Below, one piece after another: positions 50,573 through 58,989 of a stretch of DNA of 58,989 nt; the stretch's first letter is position 1, and every line of letters starts with the position of its first letter. Origin of the DNA: an uncultured Streptococcus sp. (GTDB taxonomy: Bacteria > Bacillota > Bacilli > Lactobacillales > Streptococcaceae); assembly GCF_901875575.1 (NCBI RefSeq), contig NZ_CABFMF010000003.1, positions 1 through 58,989 of the forward strand, in the 5' to 3' direction. Below the pieces are notes generated by a model. It searched no databases, was not told the DNA's origin, and saw only the letters and a list, made by a program, of their open reading frames with translations. Both the position numbers and the translations under genes were made by a program.

Positions 50573-50764
50573 ATGAAAAAACAATTAATGAGAAGTGGGC
50601 GTGATAAAAAGATTGCGGGTGTTTGTGCTGGGGTAGCCCATTATTTTGATATAGATCCTACTATTGTTCGCGTAATATGGGGTGTTCTTGCTTTTGGTTA
50701 TGGAGCTGGAATTATAGCCTATATTATTTTATGGATTATTGCACCAGTAGCAAGTGACTATTGA
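50573..50764 (+). CDS. PspC-domain small membrane protein
   Basis: 63 aa, a complete stand-alone PspC domain (KKIAGVCAGVAHYFDIDPTIVRVIW) with a hydrophobic C-terminal helix pair. Such proteins act in envelope-stress sensing. RBS GGAGAAA, 15 nt after the glycosyltransferase gene, so part of the membrane-lipid operon. Confidence 0.87.
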   Translation: MKKQLMRSGRDKKIAGVCAGVAHYFDIDPTIVRVIWGVLAFGYGAGIIAYIILWIIAPVASDY

Positions 50765-50822
50765 AAACTAGCTGAATTCATGCTAAGATATTAGAAAGTA
50801 GAATGTAACAAAGGAGAAAAAA

Positions 50823-50957
50823 ATGGCATTTGGAGATAATGGAAATCGTAAAAAAACCATGTTTGAAAAATTAACCTTACTAATCGTGTTTATTATGTTG
50901 ATTGCAAGTTTGCTTGGAATTTTTGCAACTGCAATTGGTGCCTTGAGTAATCTATAA
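50823..50957 (+). CDS. 44-aa single-pass membrane protein (DUF4044-like)
   Basis: Short ORF MAFGDNGNRKKTMFEKLTLL followed by one transmembrane helix, ending GALSNL. Strong RBS AAAGGAG at 50811-50817. A polar, basic N-terminus and single helix match the small DUF4044 family widespread in lactobacilli and streptococci. Function unknown. Confidence 0.75.
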   Translation: MAFGDNGNRKKTMFEKLTLLIVFIMLIASLLGIFATAIGALSNL

Positions 50958-50986
50958 ATCGGATTACCTAAAAGTAACATTAGTGA

Positions 50987-51009
50987 CTGGGATTTCCCAG
51001 CCCTTTTTT
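50987..51009 (+). terminator. Terminator before obg
   Basis: CTGGGA, loop TT, TCCCAG, then CCCTTTTTT. It ends about 18 nt before the obg start, so obg transcription from upstream would be partly attenuated. Confidence 0.7.
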
Positions 51010-51026
51010 AAAGTGAGAAGATAATA

Positions 51027-52337
51027 ATGAGTATGTTTTTAGATACAGCCAAGATTAAGGTCAAGGCTGGTAATGGTGGCGATGGCATGGTCGCTTTTCG
51101 CCGTGAAAAATATGTCCCCAATGGAGGTCCTTGGGGTGGTGATGGAGGTCGTGGTGGTAACGTCGTGTTCGTTGTAGACGAAGGTTTACGTACCTTGATG
51201 GATTTCCGCTACAATCGCCATTTCAAGGCTGATTCTGGGGAAAAAGGCATGACCAAAGGAATGCATGGTCGAGGCGCTGAGGATTTACGTGTTCGTGTAC
51301 CACAAGGCACAACCGTCCGTGATGCTGAAACTGGAAAAGTCATCACTGATTTGATTGAACATGGACAAGAATTCATAGTAGCCCACGGTGGTCGTGGTGG
51401 TCGTGGGAATATTCGCTTTGCGACTCCCAAAAATCCTGCCCCTGAAATCTCAGAAAATGGAGAACCTGGACAGGAACGTGAATTACAGCTAGAATTAAAA
51501 ATTTTAGCGGATGTTGGCTTGGTTGGTTTTCCATCGGTAGGAAAGTCAACTTTACTTAGTGTAATCACATCAGCAAAACCAAAAATCGGTGCCTATCACT
51601 TCACAACTATTGTTCCAAATCTTGGTATGGTTCGTACCCAATCAGGTGAATCCTTTGCAGTAGCTGACTTGCCTGGATTGATTGAGGGAGCAAGTCAAGG
51701 TATTGGTTTGGGGACTCAGTTCCTTCGTCATATCGAGCGTACAAGAGTTATCTTGCATATCATTGATATGTCTGCTAGTGAAGGACGTGATCCCTATGAG
51801 GATTATCTTGCCATCAATAAAGAGCTGGAGTCATATAATCTTCGTCTAATGGAGCGTCCGCAGATTATTGTAGCTAATAAGATGGATATGCCTGAGAGTC
51901 AGGAAAATCTTGAAGTCTTCAAGAAAAAATTAGCTGAAAACTACGATGAATTTGAAGAATTGCCAGCTATTTTCCCTATTTCTGGTTTGACCAAGCAAGG
52001 TTTGGCAACACTTCTAGATGCAACAGCTGAATTGTTAGACAAGACACCAGAATTCTTGCTCTATGACGAGTCCGATATGGAAGAAGAAGCTTACTATGGA
52101 TTTGATGAGGAAGAAAAAGCCTTTGAAATTAGCCGTGATGACGATGCAACATGGCTACTTTCTGGTGAAAAACTCATGAAACTCTTTAATATGACAAACT
52201 TTGATCGTGATGAATCTGTTATGAAGTTTGCTCGCCAGTTGCGTGGTATGGGAGTTGATGAAGCCCTTCGTGCTCGAGGAGCTAAGGATGGCGATTTAGT
52301 TAGAATTGGTAAGTTCGAATTTGAATTTGTTGACTAG
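51027..52337 (+). CDS. obg: Obg/CgtA family ribosome-assembly GTPase
   Basis: 436 aa. N-terminal glycine-rich Obg fold (about 1-158, GGDGGRGGNVVF), G domain with P-loop GFPSVGKST near residue 167, switch and NKMD motifs, and the C-terminal OCT domain (about 355-436) found in Gram-positive Obg. Essential for 50S maturation and stress response. Start ATG 51027; a second in-frame ATG is at 51033. Confidence 0.96.
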   Translation: MSMFLDTAKIKVKAGNGGDGMVAFRREKYVPNGGPWGGDGGRGGNVVFVVDEGLRTLMDFRYNRHFKADSGEKGMTKGMHGRGAEDLRVRVPQGTTVRDAETGKVITDLIEHGQEFIVAHGGRGGRGNIRFATPKNPAPEISENGEPGQERELQLELKILADVGLVGFPSVGKSTLLSVITSAKPKIGAYHFTTIVPNLGMVRTQSGESFAVADLPGLIEGASQGIGLGTQFLRHIERTRVILHIIDMSASEGRDPYEDYLAINKELESYNLRLMERPQIIVANKMDMPESQENLEVFKKKLAENYDEFEELPAIFPISGLTKQGLATLLDATAELLDKTPEFLLYDESDMEEEAYYGFDEEEKAFEISRDDDATWLLSGEKLMKLFNMTNFDRDESVMKFARQLRGMGVDEALRARGAKDGDLVRIGKFEFEFVD

Positions 52338-52346
52338 GAGGATTAT

Positions 52347-52499
52347 ATGGGAGATAAACCAATATCCTTCCGAGATGCTGATGGAAATTTTGTATCTGCA
52401 GCAGATCTTTGGAATGAAAAAAAATTAGAAGAATTATTTAATCGTCTCAATCCCAATCGTGCTCTTAGATTAGCTCGAGCGAAAAACAAAGAACAGTAA
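52347..52499 (+). CDS. 50-aa conserved small protein downstream of obg
   Basis: ORF MGDKPISFRDADGNFVSAAD to ...ARAKNKEQ. A perfect AGGAGG overlaps the obg stop codon, so translation is coupled. Soluble, charged, no known domain that I recognise. Codon use is like its neighbours and a strong terminator follows at once, supporting a real gene. Confidence 0.75.
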   Translation: MGDKPISFRDADGNFVSAADLWNEKKLEELFNRLNPNRALRLARAKNKEQ

Positions 52500-52512
52500 T
52501 AGCAAAGAATAT

Positions 52513-52548
52513 AAAAAATTCCGTGCCTAATCAGACACGGAATTTTGT
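52513..52548. terminator. Bidirectional terminator between the small gene and argR
   Basis: AAAATTCCGTG (52515-52525) and CACGGAATTTT (52536-52546), a perfect 11-bp stem with A's before and T's after, between convergent genes. Confidence 0.9.
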
Positions 52549-53018
52549 TATTCACCAAAGAAGAATGGTGGAGTGTATTTTTTAAGTTCTTCAAAGCAAC
52601 TGTGAGCGGCATCTGTATCTTCACAGATGACAAGGCAGACATCATCTCCACAAAGGGTCGCAATGGCATCGGGGAAATTTAAAGAATCAATAATTGAACC
52701 AAATGATTGAGCGAGTCCAGGGAGGGTTTTAAGTAGAACCTGGTTCTGAATTGGTCGCATCAATACAAGAGCATCTTCCATATAAGTTTCTAAACGTTTT
52801 TCCCATTTGGATGTAGATCCAGTATTGACTACATAATATGAATTATCTTCTTCTCGTACTTTAGACAAGTTCATGCTCTTGATATCTCTTGATAAAGTAG
52901 CTTGTGTAACCTGGATATCGTTGTCGGCAAGAAGAGCTTGTAACTCTGCTTGAGTATGGATTTTTTTCTTTGTAACGAGAGCTCTAATGAGCTGGTGGCG
53001 ATGTTCTGATTTATTCAT
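52548..53018 (-). CDS. argR: ArgR/AhrC family arginine-responsive regulator
   Basis: 156 aa. N-terminal winged helix (about 1-70, VTQATLSRDIKSMNL is the recognition region) and C-terminal hexamerisation/arginine-binding domain with the GDDVCLVIC signature. Streptococci usually have several ArgR paralogues; which one this is cannot be settled here. RBS AAGGAG lies 10 nt upstream, inside the pepX relic. Confidence 0.92.
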   Translation of the reverse strand: MNKSEHRHQLIRALVTKKKIHTQAELQALLADNDIQVTQATLSRDIKSMNLSKVREEDNSYYVVNTGSTSKWEKRLETYMEDALVLMRPIQNQVLLKTLPGLAQSFGSIIDSLNFPDAIATLCGDDVCLVICEDTDAAHSCFEELKKYTPPFFFGE

Positions 53019-53025
53019 AAAGTGT

Positions 53026-53490
53026 TTACTCCTTGTACAAGGTACAGTAAGCGTGGACTGATCGAGATCGACAGTCAGGTGGTAGGCGGTATTGTCACGT
53101 ATGATGATTTCAAAGTCAGTAGTATAAAGAACTATACGGAGAAAATCTCCTTCTTTTAACTTGTCACTAGTTGGGTGGAGATGAATTGGCTATCTATCCG
53201 TTTATTTACATTGGTGTCCTCTACTAACAGTAAATCATTCAATTAGGGTAGCCTTTTGTCACGACTTGTTGTGAATTTACGATTAATGTTAATTCACAGA
53301 GATTTTCCAACATGTGGTGTGGTAGCGAATATTATTAATGAGTACACATGTTGGTTAGGGTCTTAGTATCTTTTGTCCAAGCTCCCGTTATGGGCTTATC
53401 ATAAGCCCTTCTTTGAGAGTGGATTTGATACCAAGTTTATGTTTTGTTAGACTCTTCAAGTGGAAATAGTTCGATATTGAAAGTCTGATA
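53026..53490 (-). pseudogene. Decayed tandem copy of the pepX 3' end
   Basis: This gene-free stretch is a second, degraded copy of about the last 450-500 bp of pepX, in the same orientation. Shared runs include GATCGACAGTCAGGTGGTA, GTAGCCTTTTGTCACGACT and CACAGAGATTTTCCAACATG (compare 53531-53820). It even retains a stop-like TTA at 53026. Small deletions and stops break every frame. The upstream region and ribosome site of argR lie inside it. Confidence 0.85.
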
Positions 53491-55773
53491 TTATACCTTT
53501 TGACAAGGTAAGAGAAGTGTAGACTGTTCAAGATCGACAGTCAGGTGGTAAGCGGTGTTGTCACGTATGGTGATTTCAAAGTCAGTAGTATAGAGGACTA
53601 AACGAAGAGTATCTCCTTCTTTTAACTTGTAAATAGTTGGTTGCAATTCAAATTGGATATCCATCCATTCACCTGCCTTGATCTCCTCTATTAACAATAA
53701 ATCATTTCGATTCTGTAAATTGAGGTAGCCTTTTGTCACGACTCGTTGTTCATTTTCACGAAATGGTAATTCACAGAGATTTTCCAACATGTGGTAGCGT
53801 CCATTATCAATGGTTCTAGCACCTAAAACAGCAGGATAAGGTTGTAGGTATTTCTTTTGACCAAGTTCCAGTAGTTGGGCTGATAAGAGCCCCTTGTTTG
53901 TACTGGATTTGATACGAAGATTAAGCTGAGCGCGACCGTTCAGGTGGAGATCTTTAGTCACAGGAAGGTCAATAGTAATTTGATTTGTTTTCCCTTGATA
54001 GAGTTCTGTATTGAAGGTTTGGTAGATTTTACCATAGCGCTCAAAATCCTTATCTGGGTACTGGTTTTGAATAACTTGCTCTCCTTGACCGAGTGAGAAG
54101 GTTTCAAAGTTATCTTGCTCACCGAAGTTATCAAGAGATAACCAAGTCTGCGGAGTAGTATTATCCTGCCAAATGATAGGGGGGAGTTGATAGCCTGTTT
54201 CTTGATCAAGTAATTTTTTTGTCAATAAGGCATTCATAGACTCTCGGAAGTCAATTGACTGCCAGTTATTCATATAAACATGAGCCCCGTGATGGAAAAA
54301 GAGATGTTTATTGATATGGTCTGGTAGAGCATGGAACATCTGGTAAACATGTAGCGGTTTTACGTTCCAATCTTGAGAGCCATGGGTGAAAACAACTTCT
54401 GCTTTCACCTTGTGAGCATGAAGAAGATAGTTTCTGTCATGCCAAAATTGATTGTAATCACCTGTTTTTCTATCAAGTTTTTCTCTTAGTTTCTGGATAT
54501 CATCTTGGTGTGTAGCGTTTCCAAGAATAAAATCACCAGCCAAGAGATTCCGAGAGTAGGTTAACTCAGCGAGTGAGTCAAAATCCTCGCCAGGATAACC
54601 GCCTGGGCTAGTCACTAAACCGTTTTCACGATAGTAGTTGTACCATGAGGAAATACCAGCCTCGGCAATGATAACTTCTAAACCATCTACACCAGTAGTG
54701 GCAAGGCCATTTGACATGGTACCTAGATAGGAAAGTCCCGTTGTAGCAACTTTTCCGTTTGACCAATCAGCCTTGACTTGACGCTGGCGCGTGTGATCAG
54801 TAAAGGCACGGCAACGACCATTGAGCCAATCGATGACATTTTTATAAGCTTCGATTTGCTGATAGTCTCCGTTGGTCATCAAACCTGTAGAATCCTTAGT
54901 ACCAACACCAGACACATAGATATTAGCAAAGCCTCGTGGAAGGAAGTAGTCGTTGAGTGTATAGCTAGCGTTGATGTGCGTCAGCTTTTCCTCAGCTTCT
55001 GATACTAGCTCAGCTTGACTATGTGATTCAACTACAGATAGTTTTGGTTCTTCTAGCTCAATCTTGTGAGCAGGTTTCACTTCAAGTTCGCCCTCCATCT
55101 TGTAGAGAGCCTTGTCACTAGCCTTGTCATTGGTCCCCTGATGATAGGGACTTGCTGTCATGATAGCAGGGATTTGTCCATCAAAACGAGGACGAATAAT
55201 GTTGACCTTGACTAAGTCAGGTAGCCCCTTTTGGTCAGTATCCACACGAGACTCAACGTAGACCACTTCTCGAATGACATCGTGGCTGGAAAAAGTAGCC
55301 AAGCTCTTGCCGTTAAAGTAGTGATAGGTATTATCTTCAGGGATAAGACCGTCACTTACCAGTTGATCAATCAGGAGATTTCCTTTTTTGGTTCGAGTAT
55401 TGAGCAACTGATAGAGATTTTCAATCAAATCACCATATACGATGGGAAAACCAGTTTCTTTACGGAAGGTTTGGCTATCCTCAAAATCAACAAGATAGCT
55501 AAAACCTAGCACTTGAAAAGCAACAGTGTAGAAAATATCCTCGGTTAGTTCTCTCCTTGATTGAAAGAAGGTTAGGAGGTCTGTCTCTTTATCAGCAGCT
55601 AAACTTGCTAGGGGATAATCTGTATGTTGATAGGTGAAAAAAATATGTCGTAGAAAATGCTCTAATAGTTCCTTTTCGGATAAGTTAATATGAAAAGGGA
55701 AGCCGTATGACTGAAAATCCTGATAAATTTCATCTCTAGATAGAGCTAAATAACTATATTGATTAAAACGCAT
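53491..55773 (-). CDS. pepX: Xaa-Pro dipeptidyl-peptidase PepX
   Basis: 760-aa S15 serine peptidase that removes X-Pro dipeptides, needed to use proline-rich peptides. Ser348 in GLSYLGTMSNG matches the known catalytic serine of lactococcal PepX; His lies in HHGAHVYMN. N-terminal helical domain, alpha/beta hydrolase core and C-terminal jelly-roll are all present and full length. No signal peptide: intracellular. Single gene on the minus strand. Confidence 0.97.
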   Translation of the reverse strand: MRFNQYSYLALSRDEIYQDFQSYGFPFHINLSEKELLEHFLRHIFFTYQHTDYPLASLAADKETDLLTFFQSRRELTEDIFYTVAFQVLGFSYLVDFEDSQTFRKETGFPIVYGDLIENLYQLLNTRTKKGNLLIDQLVSDGLIPEDNTYHYFNGKSLATFSSHDVIREVVYVESRVDTDQKGLPDLVKVNIIRPRFDGQIPAIMTASPYHQGTNDKASDKALYKMEGELEVKPAHKIELEEPKLSVVESHSQAELVSEAEEKLTHINASYTLNDYFLPRGFANIYVSGVGTKDSTGLMTNGDYQQIEAYKNVIDWLNGRCRAFTDHTRQRQVKADWSNGKVATTGLSYLGTMSNGLATTGVDGLEVIIAEAGISSWYNYYRENGLVTSPGGYPGEDFDSLAELTYSRNLLAGDFILGNATHQDDIQKLREKLDRKTGDYNQFWHDRNYLLHAHKVKAEVVFTHGSQDWNVKPLHVYQMFHALPDHINKHLFFHHGAHVYMNNWQSIDFRESMNALLTKKLLDQETGYQLPPIIWQDNTTPQTWLSLDNFGEQDNFETFSLGQGEQVIQNQYPDKDFERYGKIYQTFNTELYQGKTNQITIDLPVTKDLHLNGRAQLNLRIKSSTNKGLLSAQLLELGQKKYLQPYPAVLGARTIDNGRYHMLENLCELPFRENEQRVVTKGYLNLQNRNDLLLIEEIKAGEWMDIQFELQPTIYKLKEGDTLRLVLYTTDFEITIRDNTAYHLTVDLEQSTLLLPCQKV

Positions 55774-55943
55774 AGAACCTCCATATAAAATTATAGTTAA
55801 AATTATTATATCAAAAAAATAGGGAAAAAGAAATATAAACGCTAAAACGATTTATTATTAATATTATTAATATTATAATATAAACAAAACGAATCTTTTT
55901 ATTAAAATAAGCTTAAAAAAATGAGCAATAGAAATTGATTTCA

Positions 55944-55973
55944 TTGACTTTTACGGGGGGAGAGGAGTATAAT
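55944..55973 (+). promoter_or_regulatory. Promoter of the second surface protein with a G6 run in the spacer
   Basis: TTGACT (55944-55949), 18-bp spacer, TATAAT (55968-55973). Six consecutive G's (55955-55960) lie in the spacer. Confidence 0.7.
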
Positions 55974-56030
55974 ATATACTGTATAATTGTATTCAATTGA
56001 TTACAAAAATAAAAATAGAAAGCGATAACT

Positions 56031-58989
56031 ATGTATAAAGCAAAAAGACAAGTGAACAGAAAATCTTTTGATTGGTATGGCTTGAGTCAGCGTTTCTCAA
56101 TCCGTAAATACCATTTTGGAGCAGCTAGTGTCCTTCTTGGAACTGCTTTGATTTTGGGTTCACCTCAGACATCAGCCAAGGCGGATGATGCTGTTTCTGC
56201 AAATACTGCACAGACAAGAACTGGTCAAGGTGTGGATGAAGGAACCAATAGCACGACAGATGGCTTGAAAAATGTAACCTTGCCAACAGCAAGCACAACT
56301 GAAGCGGCTGTGCTTGAAAAGCCTACTTTGAGCGACGAAGAGATTGCGAAACTAGCAGCTGCTTCTGAGACTCATGCAATTACATCTCCATCAGAAACAG
56401 CAAAAGAAGAGAGCAAACCAGCTACTTCAGATAATGTAGTGAAGACAAACACTGAAGAAAATACAGTTACTGAATCAAATAAAAAGAAAGAGGAAGTAGC
56501 TCGTAAACGTAGCAAACGTGCATTATCTGTCGAGGAAACTCCAACAAGTATTGCTAGTGAAGAATTATCAGTTACTCAATCGACTCCTCATTATTTAGTA
56601 ACGGGTAAAAACTATTATAATGATTCATCTATAAATTTGGGGGAAACTTTAACTAAAAAAGTTAAAGACCTAGTTAATGCCAATCAATTTACACGATTAA
56701 AGACTACTTATGGAGATGATCTTTCAGAGGATACTACGGTATTAGAATTTTGGAAGAAATTTGGGTATTCTCCTGAAGATCGTTATTCCTATCATCATAA
56801 AGTAACAGATAAAAAAGGGAATGCTGCAAATGCAACTCAGAAAACTGGACAACAGACAACCTTTGAACTACCTTATGAGATAATTTATTATCAAAAAAAT
56901 GGACAAAAACATGCTGTGAAAGTTCCAAATCTTTTTTCAAGATTAACAGTTGGAGAACAACCAAATATTTGGAAAAAAGTTGATAAAAGCTGGGGAAGTG
57001 GTTGGACAAGAGGTTCAGTATCTGACTTAGAAGTGATGAATAATCTTTTAGGTTATGGGGAAGATAGTACAGTTGACCAGTATATTTTAGATCCTGCTAA
57101 TAAAAATAATTTTGTAATACCAACACGTTATAATACAGAAAGAAATGATGTATGGTTAACAATGAGAGGTGGAAGTCCAGATTTGTATGGATCTTATTTA
57201 ACTGGAGCTCGTGCTCATCTCACGGCAATATCTGCTTCTGGGAAACAAATGAATGAAAAATCTAATATAGAAAAAACAAGCTCTGATGAATTTTATATTA
57301 ATACGACTACAAAGTTAGGAATTACAGAGGCTGGATTTGATAATCTTGGAGAGAGATTTTTAGGAGGAAAGTCTGTTGTTGGTAGTCAAAAAATATTTGA
57401 AAAAGTCAATAATGGTGGAACGGTAGAATCTTTTTGGAGTAGTTATACTTTTCAAGACTTGAGAAATCGTTTGATTACACATTTTATGGATGATATTAAT
57501 GCTAATCTTGAGAATTATGAAAAACAAGCAACTGGAATTAATTTAGGAGTAGGTGGTCAAATTCAGTTGACAGGACTTTATCGTATGTCAGACTTAGATT
57601 TAGCGACAATTACTACTAATAATATTTCTAATTATAATAATTATTTATCTGATGAGAAAACACGTTTAGATGAATCTTCACATATAACAAATGTTGAATA
57701 CTATATGTATAATGGTGCAAATAAAGAACAATTATTTTCTCCAGCTAAATCAGTATTCCAAATTGAAACTACTCGTCCTTACTTTAAGAGCTTTGGAGAT
57801 TTATCAACAGCAGTTAAACTTAGAAAGACAACACTAGATACAGAATTTGTTGATAAATTAGGAAGTAATTCGTTTGAATTAGAAGATAAAGGAATGACAA
57901 GTTCTGGTGATAAAATTGGTGTGGACAAGACACATGTTCGTGCTATGATTACTGAAAATGGTGTGATAAAAGAACGTAATTTAAGTTTAGATGATTTAAA
58001 AGCTTCATTAAATAAGCCAGAGTACTTAAACAAAGAATTGAAGATTTTTTATACGTATGCTGCTTTAGATACTAAAGGAATTGATGGAAAGTTACCAACT
58101 GAAATAACTACGAATCAAGGAGCATATGCAGTTCCAATAGTCCGTACTGTACAAGTATTAGAAAATATAGCTAATACAGAAGAAAAGAAAGTAATTCGTA
58201 CAATTCAGTATAAAGATCAAGACACACAACAGTTGATTCAAGAAGCACCTACTGTTACACAAGAAGCAATTATAACTAGAACTAAGTTATTGGATCCACT
58301 TACAAATAGTATACTTGGTTATGATACAAATAATGACGGTCTAGTAGATACGACTGATGAAAATCAGGCTTGGGTAGTTAAAGAACAAACGTGGGTAGAG
58401 GTGAAATCACCATTAATTGAGAACTATAACGCCCCAAGTAAAGCAAAAGTGGATGCGGTACAAGTTACACCAACAACAGTCGATGTGACAGAAGTAATTG
58501 AGTATAGGCAAGGAACAGAAAATATAGTTGAAAGTAAAACAGTTACACGTACCATCAAGTATGTAGATGCAGCGGATAAGACAAAAGAAGTTGCAGATAC
58601 TGTTAAACAAACAGCGACCATCACACGAACAAATGTGAGAAACAAAGTCACAGGAGCAATAACTGAAGGAAACTGGAGTGAAGCAAGCTGGGATGCAGTA
58701 GATTCTCCAAGGGTTGAGAACTATAAGGCCCCAAGTAAAGCAAAAGTGGATGCGGTACAAATTACACCAACAACAGAAAATGTGACAGAAGTAATTGAGT
58801 ATAGGCAAGGAACAGAAAATATAGTTGAAAGTAAAACAGTTACACGTACTATCAAGTATGTAGATGCAGCAGATAAAACAAAAGAAGTTGCAGAAACTGT
58901 TAAACAAACAGCGACCATCACACGAACAAATGTGAGAAACAAAGTCACAGGAGCAATAACTGAAGGAAACTGGAGTGAAGCAAGCTGGG
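56031..58989 (+). CDS. YSIRK-type surface protein with 99-aa repeats (partial, runs off the window)
   Basis: Open to the window end, at least 986 aa. The N-terminus has a classic YSIRK signal (QRFSIRKYHFGAASVLLG, about residues 21-38) with cleavage near SAKA-DD (about 51). A Ser/Thr/Glu-rich spacer (about 52-180) includes a basic RKRSKRA. A large unique domain (about 185-715) is rich in Asn/Tyr with no motif I recognise. From about residue 720 come repeats containing TVTRTIKYVDAADKTKEVA and ITRTNVRNKVTGAITEGNW, similar to the repeat units of long streptococcal wall adhesins. A C-terminal LPXTG anchor is expected outside the window. RBS is only AGAAAG. Confidence 0.92.
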   Translation, partial: MYKAKRQVNRKSFDWYGLSQRFSIRKYHFGAASVLLGTALILGSPQTSAKADDAVSANTAQTRTGQGVDEGTNSTTDGLKNVTLPTASTTEAAVLEKPTLSDEEIAKLAAASETHAITSPSETAKEESKPATSDNVVKTNTEENTVTESNKKKEEVARKRSKRALSVEETPTSIASEELSVTQSTPHYLVTGKNYYNDSSINLGETLTKKVKDLVNANQFTRLKTTYGDDLSEDTTVLEFWKKFGYSPEDRYSYHHKVTDKKGNAANATQKTGQQTTFELPYEIIYYQKNGQKHAVKVPNLFSRLTVGEQPNIWKKVDKSWGSGWTRGSVSDLEVMNNLLGYGEDSTVDQYILDPANKNNFVIPTRYNTERNDVWLTMRGGSPDLYGSYLTGARAHLTAISASGKQMNEKSNIEKTSSDEFYINTTTKLGITEAGFDNLGERFLGGKSVVGSQKIFEKVNNGGTVESFWSSYTFQDLRNRLITHFMDDINANLENYEKQATGINLGVGGQIQLTGLYRMSDLDLATITTNNISNYNNYLSDEKTRLDESSHITNVEYYMYNGANKEQLFSPAKSVFQIETTRPYFKSFGDLSTAVKLRKTTLDTEFVDKLGSNSFELEDKGMTSSGDKIGVDKTHVRAMITENGVIKERNLSLDDLKASLNKPEYLNKELKIFYTYAALDTKGIDGKLPTEITTNQGAYAVPIVRTVQVLENIANTEEKKVIRTIQYKDQDTQQLIQEAPTVTQEAIITRTKLLDPLTNSILGYDTNNDGLVDTTDENQAWVVKEQTWVEVKSPLIENYNAPSKAKVDAVQVTPTTVDVTEVIEYRQGTENIVESKTVTRTIKYVDAADKTKEVADTVKQTATITRTNVRNKVTGAITEGNWSEASWDAVDSPRVENYKAPSKAKVDAVQITPTTENVTEVIEYRQGTENIVESKTVTRTIKYVDAADKTKEVAETVKQTATITRTNVRNKVTGAITEGNWSEASW
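58441..58989 (+). repeat. 297-bp tandem repeats within the surface protein gene
   Basis: GCAAAAGTGGATGCGGTACA occurs at 58443 and again 297 bp later, giving a 99-aa period. The second unit is nearly identical at the nucleotide level to the first and continues past the window edge. A more diverged unit precedes them from about 58190. Confidence 0.9.

Noticed and set aside
56016..56032. TAGAAAGCGATAACTA before the second surface gene as a possible cre site
   Set aside because: It keeps GAAAGCG but misses the conserved TG and the right half, and it coincides with the only SD-like sequence of the gene.
58413..58948. Cys/Phe-rich and Thr/Val-rich ORFs on the minus strand with internal repeats
   Set aside because: They are antisense readings of the 99-aa tandem repeats of the surface protein; their repetition simply mirrors the 297-bp period.

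Overview
The window is about 59 kb of low-GC Firmicute chromosome. Protein similarity, gene content, and the RUP and BOX repeats point to a Streptococcus of the mitis/oralis/pneumoniae group. The competence gene coiA, the F-ATPase, the CpoA-type glycolipid glycosyltransferases, CppA and YSIRK/LPXTG surface proteins all fit. Most of it is core genome. The accessory material is one intact giant surface protein (12.8-18.1 kb), one giant surface protein cut by the window end (56.0 kb onward), insertion-element relics, and a decayed tandem copy of the pepX 3' end.

Layout. 0-0.35 kb: an IS630-Spn1-like transposase relic, on the minus strand, split by a complete 107-bp RUP. 0.35-3.3 kb: a small membrane protein divergent from a cysteine desulfurase-thiI pair (tRNA 4-thiouridine); the shared promoter region carries a ComE-type direct repeat. 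3.4-6.2 kb: an uncharacterised trio of two serine esterases and an ATP-grasp ligase. 6.3-12.3 kb: glycerol/water channel; cppA-serine hydrolase-EamA exporter operon; a GntR regulator divergent from guaA. 12.3-18.7 kb: a 1743-aa surface protein with Ig-like repeats, collagen-like stretches and an LPNTG anchor, flanked by a G9 tract upstream and abutting RUP and BOX relics downstream. 18.7-20.4 kb: U32 tRNA hydroxylation protein and a CHY zinc-finger protein. 20.6-27.1 kb: the eight-gene F-ATPase operon (atpEBFHAGDC), with a cre-like site before its promoter and a BOX element between atpG and atpD. 27.1-37.5 kb: lactonase-like protein, an orphan oligopeptide-binding lipoprotein, AI-2E family permease, TPR protein, then coiA-pepF-O-methyltransferase-prsA. 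37.6-41.6 kb: ftsW and ppc. 41.6-44.7 kb: a tryptophan T-box, a tiny ORF with a Trp codon, and a trpXYZ-type ABC transporter. 44.8-52.5 kb: dnaG-rpoD-DUF59 protein, two membrane glycolipid glycosyltransferases (the first apparently on a leaderless mRNA), PspC-domain protein, obg, and two very small proteins. 52.5-55.8 kb: argR and pepX on the minus strand with the pepX relic between them. 55.8 kb to end: promoter with a G6 run in its spacer and the start of a surface protein with 99-aa tandem repeats.

The points most worth following up are the ComE-type box at the left end, the Trp T-box plus Trp-codon mini-ORF, the G-runs upstream of both surface-protein genes, the leaderless cpoA-like gene, the BOX plus hairpin inside the ATPase operon, and the esterase/esterase/ATP-grasp operon. 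I found no CRISPR array, rRNA, tRNA, phage or defence island.
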